Positions 48,983 through 62,082 of a DNA stretch of 64,000 bases are shown piece after piece (position 1 is the stretch's first letter; every line of letters starts with the position of its first letter). Source of the stretch: Chamaea fasciata. Taxonomy: Eukaryota > Chordata > Aves > Passeriformes > Sylviidae. A program made the translations under genes and the position numbers. Where the stretch lies: the NCBI GenBank assembly GCA_029207755.1, contig JARCOQ010000002.1:113199745-113263744 (forward strand). The letters run 5' to 3'. The notes under the pieces were generated by a model. That model did not search any database, had not been told where the DNA came from, and saw nothing but the letters and a program-made list of their open reading frames with translations.

Positions 48983-51900
48983 TTCACTCTAAAACAAAAA
49001 GGCAGATTAAAATATTTTAAAGTTAGAGGCATTAACACCCTGTTCTTATCACACCTCCAACATGAGAGGAAGAGATAATACTTCCTAAGGCTAATTCCCA
49101 TCCTTTCCACTCATTTCCTGCCTCATCCCTTCCAACACAGCTCTTCCCCTTTGAATCATTTATGTCCAATCTCTCCACCACTGCACTGCTTCCCTCACTT
49201 CTCTCCAGGCTCTGCTCTTGTCTTTCATCCTCGATCCTTGGCTCTTTGCCTTCCTTTATTCCCAGCTTTCCCTTCAGCTGCATTCGGCCTCCACACAGAC
49301 AACCCAGCTGACTCTGCTGAATTTTCCTTCACTCACCTACAAATTAAAAGTGCAGCCCTGGGAAAATTCCTGCTCTAGTTGTAAAGATAACCCCAAACTG
49401 CCTGGACTGAGTTAGTTCGAGCACATGTTCACCCCACTAACCTCGTCACAGCACCGAGTTTTTCACCATAAACTTGTTTGTTAAACTCACTTATGTAACT
49501 GTTGTGTGCCAGCCTGAAGTCAACGTCATGCCAGGAGTCTGCAGGAAGCTCTGCTTGGGGGAATTCACCCATTTTGAACCACTTTGTTTTTAATTCTTGA
49601 CATTAATACCTCCAAGATGCTCATCCCCAAGTACCATTAATGCAAATGAAGGCAACGCTTTCAATGTATTACTAAAACGAAAAGAAACTTATCCCCCATT
49701 GTCTTTGTCCTGCACACTAGAAAACAGGGATGCCATTCCATAATTTTAGCATGAGTTTTCTTGGCTTTACTTCTCATTCTTACCCAGAACTCAGTTTTTG
49801 TGTCCATTTTCTGTGGACCACTCTAAACTGTGAAAATATTTGAAGGGAAGGTTTTGCAGTATTCCATATTGATTTTATTTTAACTACAACAACCAAATAA
49901 ATGCAGCTATGCTAATGCAAGAGAAATGTTCACTTAGTATTTTGTTTTATTTAGAAAACATTTAAGAAGAAAGATGCAAATGGAAGAAGAGAGAGAAAAT
50001 CTGGATAAAAAGAACAGCTTGAGAGCTCACCAAGTTTTATTATACAGGCTAATGAAAAGCTAAGCTATCAAAACAAAGATTTTTGTGGAAGAGAATCAAT
50101 CCATTAACTTTATGTCATTAAATCACAGAATCATGTCATTAAATCCGAGAATCTGCATGGTTTGTGTAACTATTCAAGCAATACAACCACCCTAAGTACA
50201 GAAATACAATTATAATTTATCTTCCGTGGGGAAAGGGACGTGAAGGTCGGAAGTGACACAGCCAAGGAGAAATTGGAACTGATTTTGGTTTGGTATTTAT
50301 GGGTTAAAGGAAACCTAACAGTAAAGGTGGAGTCTATCCATCGATTTTAGCCTTTCAGTGTATTAATTACTGTCCTTTGGAAATGCCAGTTGGGAAAACC
50401 AGATGGGTGGATGAATAGACACAATGGGTTTGTACCTCTTGATGAAATCTGGCTTGTACAGCTCATTTCCTATTACAGCGAAGTTTTAGCACTATCCTAA
50501 CTTGCAACAATGACTCAGCAATCTCACGTTAAGACTTAAGAAAATGCAGTATTTGGTGTAATTTGTCTCTAGAATTTCCAGGACACTTAAAACTTTGCTT
50601 GATGTGTATCCTCATTGCTGCCTTAAAATCAACTGTAATACAATAATTTGCAACGTCTTAAGGTTTGGCTTCCTTTTATTTATTTTTGACCCACTGTTGT
50701 TGAAATCAAAACCAAAACTCCATATAAGATCTTCCTCTATTTCTATTTTCCTATCACCACTGAGAAATGGTAGAAGTTTTCAGCCATTACTTAAACCTGT
50801 AATTAAGATATTGGAAGAGTTCAAAAGGGCCAAGACATTTAAATGAATAATGAAGAAATTCATAATTAGCAGATGGTAGGGAAATAAAATGATTACGCGT
50901 ATCTTCATAATATACATTATAAAACAATAAGTGCATAATCTCTATATGTAATGTAATAGACACACCTGCATAATTTTCTTAATATTATAATAATAATGTA
51001 TTATAATAATACAACCAACTGCCAACAAAAAAACCCACGATATGCTCTTTTTTACTGATAGTTCTTGTCACATTATAAAAATAATGCCCATATTTCACTT
51101 TTTTATACAGGTATGGTCCATCCACATTTGCATACATAGAGAATATACATCTATGTATGTATATAATTGCACAGACATATTTGCTTAAAGAGTTTAAGTT
51201 CTGTGTTAAACTGAAAAGAGCTGGATTGGGTATTTCCCAAATTTTGGGAGTGGATTTTCTCGGAGTTCTCCCCACACCATTTTCTATTGATACCTGTCAC
51301 AACAGAGATACTTTAACAGATGGACTGTCAGTCTGGAAGAGAAAATTCAGTGGGGTGCCAGCTTGAGCTTTGTCTAAGGGATTAAAATTTTAGCTTTTAC
51401 CTTGAGCTGCTTTCCTAAAAGTAGCCCTGTGATTTAAAAAGTATCACACCCTGAAAACTACATGGTTTTACTGGTTAGGAGCAGGAGTTCCAACTCCCTT
51501 GTGATAGGGGAGCTGGAACCAGGTGATCTTTAAAGTCCCTTCCAACCCACACCGTTCTATGATTCAACAAATTAAGAATTAACCAATTAATTACAATGAA
51601 AACCCAGCCTGGGCCCAGGACCTGCACAGACTAGAAATCACCTCATGGTACTTATAAAAAGACTAAAAGCCTTTTTTCACCCTTCCTACTCCATATCCAT
51701 CCATGCCACACTAACTTTTACCTGTCAGTAGTTGTTCATGTATCTCAAGCGTGCAGGCTGTTGGATTTGAGTCCTCAAATCATTAAATATCTGCAGAGAG
51801 CTGAAAGCAAACCTGTAGAAATGCTCCTCTTTCATGCACCATCTCCCACTCCTGGTTTTCCTTTCAGAAGGGATAATTAGTTTGGAAATGGTGTGAAAAC

Positions 51901-53914
51901 CGAGAAAATTCTCGCTCTCAGCAGGCCAGAGCACAGGTAAGCACTGGCACAGGCTTTACCACTGGATTTGATTTTTTCATTCCTTCTGGTGGGGGCCAAC
52001 CATTCTGATAACAAACCTTCTTCCAAGCTACCTTTATGTGGCAATAAAGGTGGACCAGGGTTCCCTCCCCACCCTCTGTCACACACAATGTTTTGTTGAT
52101 ATCATCCCCTTCTAAATTACATGATGATCCTTCCACATAAAAATCCGAGGATCTCTGGACTACACCCAGTCCTGTAAGAAAACTAGGGAAAACAAAACTG
52201 TAGCCAACAGACTTAAACTCACGAGCTTCTTGTGATTTCACAGGATTCAGAGATGGTTGATAAGCCCTGGCCTGCATTTTCTGCTTTCTGAGGGGGGATC
52301 TGCTTTCATTAGCACCATAATAAATAAATAAATCCCCCTAACCCTTCCCACTAAACTCAGCTATTCCAAGGCTTTCCCTGAAAGATTTTTTCATACTTTG
52401 CTGGATTCCCACTCTTCTGAGCACACCCTGATAAACCAGGGCAGTCAGTGCATGTCCCTGCTGGGTTCTGATCACTGCCAACAGGGGAGGTGAACGATGT
52501 TGTTGGCCACAACAAAAGATTGTTACCCAATGAATTTTCCAAAAATCACACATTTACATGGACTGGCTCTGGTGCCAAATGAGGCAAATCTGACCAGTGG
52601 TGGGACAAACTCCTTGGAGCACAACATCAACTGCTTGCTGACAAGGGGCACCCCACACACCAGCACCATTACACTGCAGGGCTGAAATCACAGACAATTT
52701 ATAGGGTGCAGGTTTTCCCTCACCACAGGCAGCACTCATCCCAGCAGGAGAGCCTGAAGCAGCAACTAATGAGCTGCTTTCCAAGTCTCCCATCATCTTG
52801 CACTGTTGCAACTGAAAAAAGATCTGTGTATTCCCTTTCCAGATGAAACAGCACTAGAATGCTGTCTCCATGATCTGCTACAGCGCCTCGTGATCCACGG
52901 CAAACACTGGATGGATAATGAAGCTGAAGGAAAACAATAAAATCTTACACATAAATCTCCTCATCGAACTCTGAAGAACTATGGTGCAGATGTAATTATT
53001 CACAAATGTGCCTCCAGCTATTTCTTTCATTTACTTTTCAGCTATGAAGTAAAATGAATTGTGACAACGCTGGGAAAAGGAAACATTGCTTATTCCATAT
53101 GGGCTAAAAGTGTAAAGCAGTCTTTTGTGACATTTGAACACAGCTTGAACAGACCAGTCCTGCCCAAAACTGCTCAGGGAACGGAAGAGGTTAGTGGGGT
53201 GGAAAAGGGGACTCAAGTCTTTATTCTCAGAAATTCCCATCTCCCATTCCAGATGAAACAGAAATCGCTCATGACATTCTGGAAAACCATTCAGCATGAA
53301 AAACTGCACGGGCTGAAGCCTCTAACTGGCATTTCATGTCTCAGGTGCCATCCTCTGCCCCTGCTCAACCTGCTCACATCCAACAGGAATTATGGGACCA
53401 GACTAAAGATGGAATAGACTCATAAAACCACTGCATTTTTCAGGGGCTAAACTGCAGCGTTTGGGAGAAAGATTCAATGGAGTGTGGGACAGAATCACAG
53501 TGCCCCGGAACAGGCCAGAAGGGCTATTTTGCCTCAGGCAGGATCATTACCTCCCACTGCTCCAAAGATTTTTCAAGCTGTGACAATCTTTATCCCAAGC
53601 TATTACACCAGCCTGTCCAATGAGGCAGAACAGCCCCTAATTGAAGAGGACCAAAACGGGCAGGAATCACATGGATGTTGACATCCGTGTGGAGCATCAT
53701 CTTTATGTGATGGGAAGAGTCATTTTATCTGCCCAGACTCCACAGAGCAACCAGCCAGCTGGAGAAAACATATGGATGCTCAGGGGTGTGGAGGCCACAC
53801 GTAACTCCTCACAAGCACCAGTGTTAAAATCCAAGAGTTGATGTTGGCCATTCTTTCCCCTCTGTATCTACCTGAGGCTGAGGAAGTGAAAGACTCATTT
53901 TTTAGGGGAGTTAA
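48983..53914. other. Unassigned PCP4 intron sequence
   Basis: Only a CR1 tail at 51490 is recognised. It is very AT-rich at 50800-51180 with short (ATA)n-like runs. No exon found. Confidence 0.6.
51490..51566 (+). mobile_element. CR1 3' tail
   Basis: Forward CR1 terminus: AGGTGATCTTTAAAGTCCCT, TCCAACCCACACCGTTCTAT, GATTC. Confidence 0.85.
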
Positions 53915-54405
53915 CAGAATCATGGAATGGCCTGGGTTGGAAGGGACCTTAAAGACCATCCAGTTCCACCCCTGCCATAGGCAGGGAACCTTCCACTGTT
54001 CCAGGCTGCTCCAAGCCCCAGTGTCCAACCTAGCCTTGGACACTTCCAGGCATGAGGGGGCATCCATAAAATTTCTGGGCAAGTTGTCACAGTTCCTCAC
54101 TAAGCTCACAGTAAAGAATTTCTTCTAAAATCTAACCTAAACCTACAGTCAGTTTGAAGCCATTCCCCTTTTTACTTGTAAATTGTCTCTCTCTTCCCAG
54201 CTCCTTCAGGCCCTGCAAGGCCACCCTGAGCTCAGCCCAAAGCTTCTCCTGTCCAGGCTGAACAATCCCAGCTGTGCCAGCCTTTCCTTCCAGCAGAGCT
54301 GCTCCATCCCTCTGCTCATCCTGGAGCCTCCTCCTCTGGACTCTCTGCAGCAGCTCCACGTCCTCCCTGTGCTGGGCCCAGGGGTTGGGGGCAGCAGAAC
54401 CACAC
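53915..54405 (-). mobile_element. CR1 3' end, first half of a mosaic element
   Basis: Reverse CR1 from AGAATCATGGAATGGCCTGG through CTTCTCCTGTCCAGGCTGAA to CCTCCCTGTGCTGGGCCCAG. It belongs to the same subfamily as the copies at 28312 and 31047. It joins a different subfamily at about 54405. Confidence 0.9.
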
Positions 54406-54680
54406 CACCCTCCTGTCAGGGACTTGTGGAGAGCCACAAGGTCCCTCCTGAGCCTCCTTTTCTCCAGGCTCAGCCCCTTTCCCAGCTCCCTCAGCCCCTC
54501 CTGGGGCTCCAGCCCCTTCCCCAGCTCCCTTCCCTGCCCTGGACACGTTCCAGCTCCTCCAAGTCTCTCCTGCAGGAGCCACAACTGGACACAGCCCTGG
54601 AGCACAGAGGGACAATCCCTGCCCTGCTCCTGCTGGACACACAATTCCGCATCCAGCCCAGGTGCCATCGGCCTTCTTGG
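54406..54680 (-). mobile_element. CR1 fragment, second half of a mosaic element
   Basis: Reverse CR1 of the 14473-15071 type: GGGACTTGTGGAGAGCCACA, CTCCTTTTCTCCAGGCTCAG, CAGGAGCCACAACTGGACAC. It continues directly from the previous fragment in the same orientation but repeats a homologous CR1 segment. Frames of up to ~200 codons across both fragments are not genes. Confidence 0.88.
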
Positions 54681-55989
54681 CCACAAACATTCAGCTTCTT
54701 CATTAATAAGCACAGAATTTTTCTCCAATTAGATTAGGAACAATAATTTTTCTTCCTGCTCGTTAGAAGTGCTGCAGGGTGAGATGCTCGTTTTGTGACA
54801 AGGACTCCATCCCTAAAGCTGTTGTTGTTTCATCACTCCAAAGGGAACCCAGACATTCCAGGGCCACCTTCCAGAGTCCAAGGCTCCCTGTTCTGTTTGT
54901 CAGGAGGGAGGGACTCAATGCTGGGGAATTACAGCTTTACACAAGGGGTTTTTGTTTTCAGGTTTTTGAAGGTGGAAGATGCTGGGGAAATGGAAAGTCC
55001 ATAAAGGAACTATCTCTGAAACTGAAAAGGAACCCCTGGAGCTCAGCAGTCTCCTGAAACTTCAAAAGCTCCATGTGAAAAAAAAAAAAAAGAGTTTATC
55101 ATTAATGATAAGACTAAATGTAACAGCTATTTTTATCTGAACTACACCAACTGGCCCTAGAATATCACTCAAAGCAAGCCAGAAATAATTAATCTCATTT
55201 GATTCAACTGTAAATTACAATTTGGTATAAAGAACCTGACCTTATTAGGCAACCAGAATCTTTTATTTCTCAATTTGACCTTTACTTTCAGAATATGGTG
55301 TTGCTATCTTGAACTCAAAAAACTAGTTTTGCCATAGAAAATAATCGTTGTTCTGCTATAATTTCAAAAATGTTATTTCAGCATGAGGCTTTTGAAATGT
55401 CTGATTAATCTTTTTTTTTTCATAGTTGTAATAATGTTCGAGAACAGGAATATTATTTCTGACATAAGACAAACGAAGTAGCACAAAAAATATGTACATT
55501 GGGGTAACATAATGGAACAGAAAGGAATAGCAATAAAATTCAGTATACAAAAATTGCATCCTCAAGTAGACTGTAGCCAACTACAGATGAATTGATTTTG
55601 CTGAACAATTAATATAGAGACAAATACTGTTTTTCCTTAAATGCTAATATTATTTAAGCAATCATTCCTCATCTTCAAAGCGATTAATGGATCACTGCCA
55701 GCCTTTTAAAATGGTTTACAAACTCATAACTGATGCACAGATAGGTACATAATTCATGGGAGGCATTCTGGAAATGAAACTAGAGGCCCTAATTCACATT
55801 CCCAGATGGAGATCTAACTTTGTGCAAGTCTAACTGGGAACCTAGCTAATAAAAATGGCCATTTCAGCTCTATAATCTCATCTCTTACCAGCTAAAGCTG
55901 TGTCTGAGGAGTGCGAAACTGGAAAATTCAGTGGGAGCATCTGGGAGCTGAAAGGAAATGGTGCTGGGGATCAAGTGCTGGCACTGACA

Positions 55990-56105
55990 CAGAAACACAG
56001 AATTTCCTGAGTTGGAAGGGACCCACAAGGACCATCGAGTCCAGCTCCTGTCAGGTCCCTGTGTCCCTGCAGAACGATGCCCTACCAGCAGGGACAACAC
56101 ACCCA
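55990..56105 (-). mobile_element. CR1 3' end, diverged
   Basis: Reverse CR1-like terminus: CACAGAATTTCCTGAGTTGG, AAGGGACCCACAAGGACCAT, CGAGTCCAGCTCCTG. The 5' limit is uncertain. Confidence 0.75.
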
Positions 56106-57569
56106 GCCCTAACAGCCTCTCCCCCAGGTCAGGATGCCAAGATACTCTCACAAATTCAGCCCAGAGTTGTGGGAGTCTCGTTCTGCAGCTGCCCATGATG
56201 TCCAAGGCCCCATCCAAGTTTTAAATGGGAATTGTTATGACACGGTTTTAATTTCCTCTGCCATTTCCAGTTCTCATTTCCCCAGCTAAACACTGTGCCT
56301 TTAACCAGCTTTGCTGTGGAGGGAGCTGCATTTCAGCAGTGCATGAAGCAAGCTGCCCTCCTGACTCGCTCGACTGCTTGATTAATATATGATCAGTTAT
56401 TTCCCTATTATGGTAGCATCCAGGCGCTCCCAGCCCGAGCTGGGAGCCCTAATGTGGTTACAAATGCAGAACAATAAATTCTTTCCCCTCCACCACCCCT
56501 CAGTGCTCTGACCTTTGCAAAAGTGTCTTCAGCAATAACGTTTAAAATAACAACAGGAGAACTTCCTCAGGGCTACCTCAACACCAGCACATTATCCAAG
56601 GCCTCAGCACAGCTCAGGAATCATCCACAGCTTCCCTAAATATCTGAGAGTTGGTGCAGCCACGGGCATGGCTGGGATTGCTCCAGACAGACTCTGCCAA
56701 GGGACTGTGGTGGCAGAGAGTGGGACCCCCGGGGTGTTGAGGGAAAGAGAGTTTAGCCCTTTTGATCCAAGCCATGCTGCACCACTTCGCAGCAAAACCA
56801 TACAAAAGGCTCTAAAACCATTTTGTTTCCTAAGAGGGATGTTGCCCCCAGCACTTCCAAACACTTTGCTGCTCCAGATTGCAAAAGGAACTGCTTCAAA
56901 ATGAGTTGGCACTTGCTGTTAATTGTGGGATGACCGACGGTACCTGAGAGCTCTCGCCAGGAAAACACAGAACAGAGGATTTTATCTTCCAGTGTGGCAC
57001 TGTCTCCCTTGGCTTTGCTTTCCAGGGATGCTCCCTCACCCCACCACCCCCATAAAAGAGCAGCTGGGGAAGAAGCTCGGAGAAGCAGCAGCGATCACAA
57101 CATGCCACACAAGGAGTGGCAGGAAAGGGGGATCAAATCCGTGCCTGCCAAAGTGACAGGAGCTGGGGAAGGTGGCACAGGTTACAAAGCAAAACCTGTC
57201 AGTCACAGAAAAGGAGAGGAATCAATCAAAAGCACCGTGATATGGAGTCAGGAGATGTTTTTTTCCACACACAAAGAAGAGCAAGACTTTGCCCTGCTCA
57301 TCTTCAAAGTGGAAAATAAGGGCATTTTCTTGGAGTCACTGGATACCAGCATATCTGTTAGCAACTAATGAGAGGCTATTTTAACTTTACAGGGTAATTT
57401 TAATAAAAACTACTTTATGAGCACTTGGAAAGTCACAGTGAGAAAACACTCTCCTCTTGTAAAATCCATCACAGGTTTTAATTACAAATGACTTAATCCC
57501 ACACTCAGAGGTGCACAGTGCAAGGTACAGGAACTGAGCTTTGCCATTCCATATCACATTCTTAAGCAA

Positions 57570-57791
57570 AGGAGATACTGCAGAGAAATTGTTCCCCGGG
57601 AGGGTGGGGAGACCCTGGCACAGGGTGCCCAGAGAAGCTGTGGCAACTCCTGGATCCCTGGAAGTGTCCAAGGCCAGGCTGGACAGGGCTTGGAGGATCC
57701 TGGTCTAATGGATATCCCCTTCCTATGGAAGAGGTGGCTGGAACGAGATGAGCTTGAAGAACCCTTCCAATCCAAACCATTCTACGACTGT
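57570..57791 (+). mobile_element. CR1 3' end
   Basis: Forward CR1: GGTGCCCAGAGAAGCTGTGG, CCAAGGCCAGGCTGGACAGG, terminus CCAATCCAAACCATTCTACG. Confidence 0.92.
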
Positions 57792-59001
57792 ATTTCAGTA
57801 TCTTCTAAGCCTTGTAAATACTATCAGCAAGAAGCACTCACTTCACTGCACAGACTGAGTGCAAGAAACAAACAACTCTAATAATGGCCAAACAGTGCAG
57901 CTTTTATTTGCGCAAATGTGGGCATTGCTCCATTATGCGATAGGATAATTAATTTAGCACAATCACACCACAAAAAAACATATACCATGTTTAATATGTT
58001 TAATACATATACTATGTTTTTTTAACATCTTGAATTACCTGCCAGTTTGGGGATGCTTGTGGAGGCAACTAGTCAATAACTGGGTAAAGTGGAGCCTGTG
58101 AGGTTAAAAATGCCTTAGGAAGTACCAAACCTGCTCTAAGACATTCTTTTAGGAGAGCATTTGGCAAAAGAAAGTTTTGCACCTCTCCACAAAAAAAACC
58201 TCATCCCTTCAGGAGAGCCCCAGAACTGTGATGGATTTAAAATCCAGGCTTCTGGAGCAGCTCCAAGGTAGTTCAGCCTGAGCAAAGACCAGGAAACTCT
58301 GATGGACATCAATTTACCATGAAACTTGGCCTTCCAGTGGGTCCCACATGCTCCTGCATCACTTGGCTTTGCCACTTCTGCTCCAGCATCCACAAGTTCA
58401 GCCAGAGTGTTGGATAGATTCAGTCTGACCAGAAGTTTCACTGAATGTTCCACTGAATGACATTTTCTCACAAAAGGTGCAGAATTTTAACATCTCTGAC
58501 TCCTGAAAGCAGTCACCCAGTTGTAGTTTTCCACCGTAAAGCAAAGAAATCCTGTTGCAGGAGGGCTGGTTCTAGGAAATTTCCACTGTTTTCTTTTGCT
58601 CGGGCTGTTACCCGAACAGAATCATTAATTTGAGTTTACCGTGTCTCCACTGAACGCAAAAAGCCACATTCTCCGTTTATTTCCCCTGCAGGCTGGCTTG
58701 CTCAACTTTCTTGGGAAGAGAGGAGGGGCTCCTCAGGAGAATGGAGGATTAACACTGAAACAGCAGCGCAGGGGAGATAAATTAGGATCCAGTGGCAATG
58801 TGGCTCTGAAAGAGGATGAGAAGGAATTAAATGCTGGAGGGAACTGTCAGTGTGTTCTGGGCTGTCTTGCCCAAGAGCCACTTGGAAAGCCAGGTTACAT
58901 GTTCACTGCAGAAGCTCATTAAGCCAAATATTTCAAAACCAGATTCTAGGTAAAAAGCTCTGACCAATTCCTAGGGGGGAAAAAAATCCTTAATCTAACT
59001 T

Positions 59002-59062
59002 AGAATCATAGAATCATTTAGGTTGGAAAAGATCTTTGAGATCGTCAAGTCCAGCTGTAAAG
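59002..59062 (-). mobile_element. CR1 3' tail, short
   Basis: Reverse CR1 terminus with the octamer pair AGAATCATAGAATCATTTAG and GGTTGGAAAAGATCTTTGAG, truncated after CCAGCTGTAAAGG. Confidence 0.85.
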
Positions 59063-60980
59063 GAAGCCAAACTCGCAGGTGTTTAGAAAGAGACCAATGA
59101 AGAAAAGCATGGATTCCAAGGGTACAATTCCAACATTTTTTGGACAGCATGAATCTCAACCCTTGAATCCCCTTCCTGTGCTGGTTAGTTCTCTATCAGT
59201 TGTACAGGCAGCTCAGAGGGACTGGTTCAGATGTAGATATTGTTCTTTAAATGAGTTACATTGCCTGAGCCTGAGAAGTGCCTGAACTACACACTGCAGA
59301 ATTTCAAATGAACACACTTATCTGCTACTTCATGAGAAATTCTTTCTCACCAAATGAATTATTTAGCCCTTATGAAAGGTACTACGCTGAAACTGCAGCA
59401 GCTAAGAAATCTTGTTTTCTCCAGGAAGGAAGAAAATAAAATAAAGCTAGGCACACCTTCTCACTCAGCTCCATCCGTGTGCTCTGATCCCATGGGATGG
59501 AGAAGGAGAGAACAGCTCACCTTCAATGGAGGGTCAGAAGGAACATTTGTTCCCTCTGCTGAGATGGTCAGGGAAGCTGTCAGTCGTGCAGCTGATCTGG
59601 ATCCTCTCATGCTCCCTCAGGAGCTGACTGAACAGTGTGCATGCACTTTTCTTTTTATAGAAATATAGTTGAACAGACAAAAAAAACCTGCATCAGCACC
59701 TCTCGCTCTCCTTTCAATGTGATTCAGAGATAGTGAATTTTTGTGTACACTGTGTGCCTTTATGTGTACATCAATAAGATTCCTTCTATACCTCTAATAA
59801 GGGATTACAGCTAACACCACGGCAAGCAATATCAAATGCTTCATGTGAACAAGCAGCCAAATGACAGTTTCTGTGAGAACTGTAATTGAATTCACCAGCT
59901 ACAGCAAACACCAAACCTCTGCTCTGCTGCTTAGCTAAGAATGAGCCAGCTGATGGCTGCTGCCATGCTGAGGGGTGGAGGTGCTCCAAGGAACCTTGCT
60001 GCACCCAGCATGTGACAAAGGCAGCCAAAACAGAGCTCAGAATGCAGGAGAAATAAAACGTGGGAGTTAGATGTGCTGGGTGGCCATTTGTAGAAGAGAA
60101 GAACATGATTCTCATGGCTGAGCCAAGCCAAGGAACATTGACATGAGAATGGGATCTGCATGCAGGCCTCAGAAAAACACAGTGATCGCCTCCTGGCACA
60201 GCTCCCCCAACATGGTGCATTCGATAGAGAATTCGGATTTCACAGCACAGTTACACTCACGTGTTCCACACCTGTCAAAGCACACAAGTTACTGCTTCAT
60301 CATTCCCTAATGGAAGAAATACAGCCCCACCACACATCCCTGCCATGTTTTTTCTTTCCCCTCCCCTATTGTAGAAACTGATGCTGAGGTGGACATGACT
60401 ACTGGCTCTGAGGCAGAACTGGAGCACAGCTCTGCTCTTCCACTAATTCCCTGTCCCAGAGTAATAGAAGAGACCTTGTTGTCACATAGGACAATTTACT
60501 GTTTAGCATAAGGGAGTAAAAAATGGCACTGAACAGATCCTATAAAAGAGGGGGGAATGAATCCAGAAGGGCAAGGTGTCCTTCTGAGCAGCCAGTTCAT
60601 TACCTAAAGGCACTTACTGTACCGGGAGGCTAAAGCCTGGAATTCTAACAAGTCAGTACCAAAGCTCTATGGGATTTCTTGTCCCTGCCTTTAGCCTCTG
60701 TATTTATTGAGTGAGGACTGATGGTTGTAGGGTAATTTAATTTTCCAAGCCTTTCCAAAGCAGTGAAGATAATGAGCAAGGTCGGGCTCCAAAGACACTA
60801 GACAGTACTTCAAATCCTGCTTCTGCATTTTTTTTCCCCTCTCCCCCATCTCATAAAAAAAACAGAATTCCAAACCTTCTAGATCCTAGGCACTGACTCA
60901 GCAACATCCTCTTTTAAACTCGATGCTATTTCAGATAAAGGGTGGAGGGGTTGTTCTCCCCTAAGAGTGCAGTTCTATGT

Positions 60981-61008
60981 TCTGACAAGCATCTGACAAG
61001 CATCTGAC
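60981..61008. repeat. 11-bp tandem duplication
   Basis: The unit TCTGACAAGCA occurs about 2.5 times head to tail. Confidence 0.85.
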
Positions 61009-61679
61009 TTAAAGTGTAGATCATTAAGGGTGCCTTGCAGTGGGCTTATTCTCAGGTGTGTAGCAAGGAGGAGTATCCACCTTTTTATAGCCTGTATATT
61101 GATTGATCACACCCACACACCTTATTTTATTTTATTTTTTTAATGTGGGTAAAAGCAAGCATGTTTTTCCAACAAAGCCCCTGCGGAAGGAGAAAGCAGG
61201 TCCATATTCCGAGCTCTTTATCTACATCAGGAGGTTATGGAGCAGGGAAGTGAAAATGGTCTCATTATCCTGACAGATGGTGCACTTAACAAACCCACAC
61301 AGAACGCTGAGGACACAAAGGAAGGTTGTACGTGCTGGAAGTGTGGTGCATTTCTGAGCTGCCAGGGAAGTGGTGTGTGAGGTACCACACTGGCCCTCCA
61401 GCCTTGCTGCTTTCCAGCCCTCAGAGCTGGAACAAATCCCTTTTGTCATTCCCTGCCTCCTTCTCCAGAAGGGACTGTCACCCCTTCTAATCCTCCCATC
61501 CTGCAACATCTCAAAGGAAGCTCAGAAAGTTTCCTCTCTAACTTCAATTCTCTTTTTTTGTTTCAATGGAAGAACATGTTAAGGCAAAACAAAACAAAAA
61601 GCAAGCTTTATTTATATGAGCTGTCTGGAAGAAAAGGAGGGTTCCTATTAATCTTATCTTGGTTTTCACCTCACTAAGT

Positions 61680-61820
61680 TTTCACCTGGTGCCTTTTAAC
61701 AACGGCTATTTAAAATCAATTTTATCAGAAGGCGTAGCCATTGATTTAGCTAAGTGCTGCAATTGCAATTAGAAAGTTATTAAACCCTGTGCCAGATAGA
61801 CTAATTGACATGAAAATCTA
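61680..61820. other. Candidate conserved non-coding element
   Basis: An AT-rich, repeat-free block in the PCP4 intron with paired homeodomain-like words (GCAATTGCAATTAG, GACTAATTGACATG). It was chosen by texture only, without comparison. Confidence 0.2.
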
Positions 61821-62055
61821 ACTGAGGTCAGGGGATGGAGGTTTCTCTCTCCTGCTTCAGCTGTAACTTTATTGCACACATAAAGCTGTCTTAAAAGAAC
61901 ATTCAGGTCGCAAAGTTGAACACAAGAAAGTTACTAAATGACAAAATTAACTGATACCATTAGGCAAAACTACCTGAATCATTGAGTGGACAACTTTAAT
62001 TTTTGACACTGAAACTTGTATGGTCTTAGGAACACAGTGTTTCCTAGATTTAAAG

Positions 62056-62082
62056 AAAAAAAAAAAAAAAAAAAAAAAAAAA
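62056..62082. repeat. (A)27 tract
   Basis: Twenty-seven A in the PCP4 intron. Confidence 0.9.

Noticed and set aside
54132..54737. Frames of 124-198 codons on both strands
   Set aside because: They lie wholly within the mosaic CR1.
60981..61008. CRISPR-like short repeats
   Set aside because: The 11-bp units are directly adjacent without spacers, and the genome is vertebrate.
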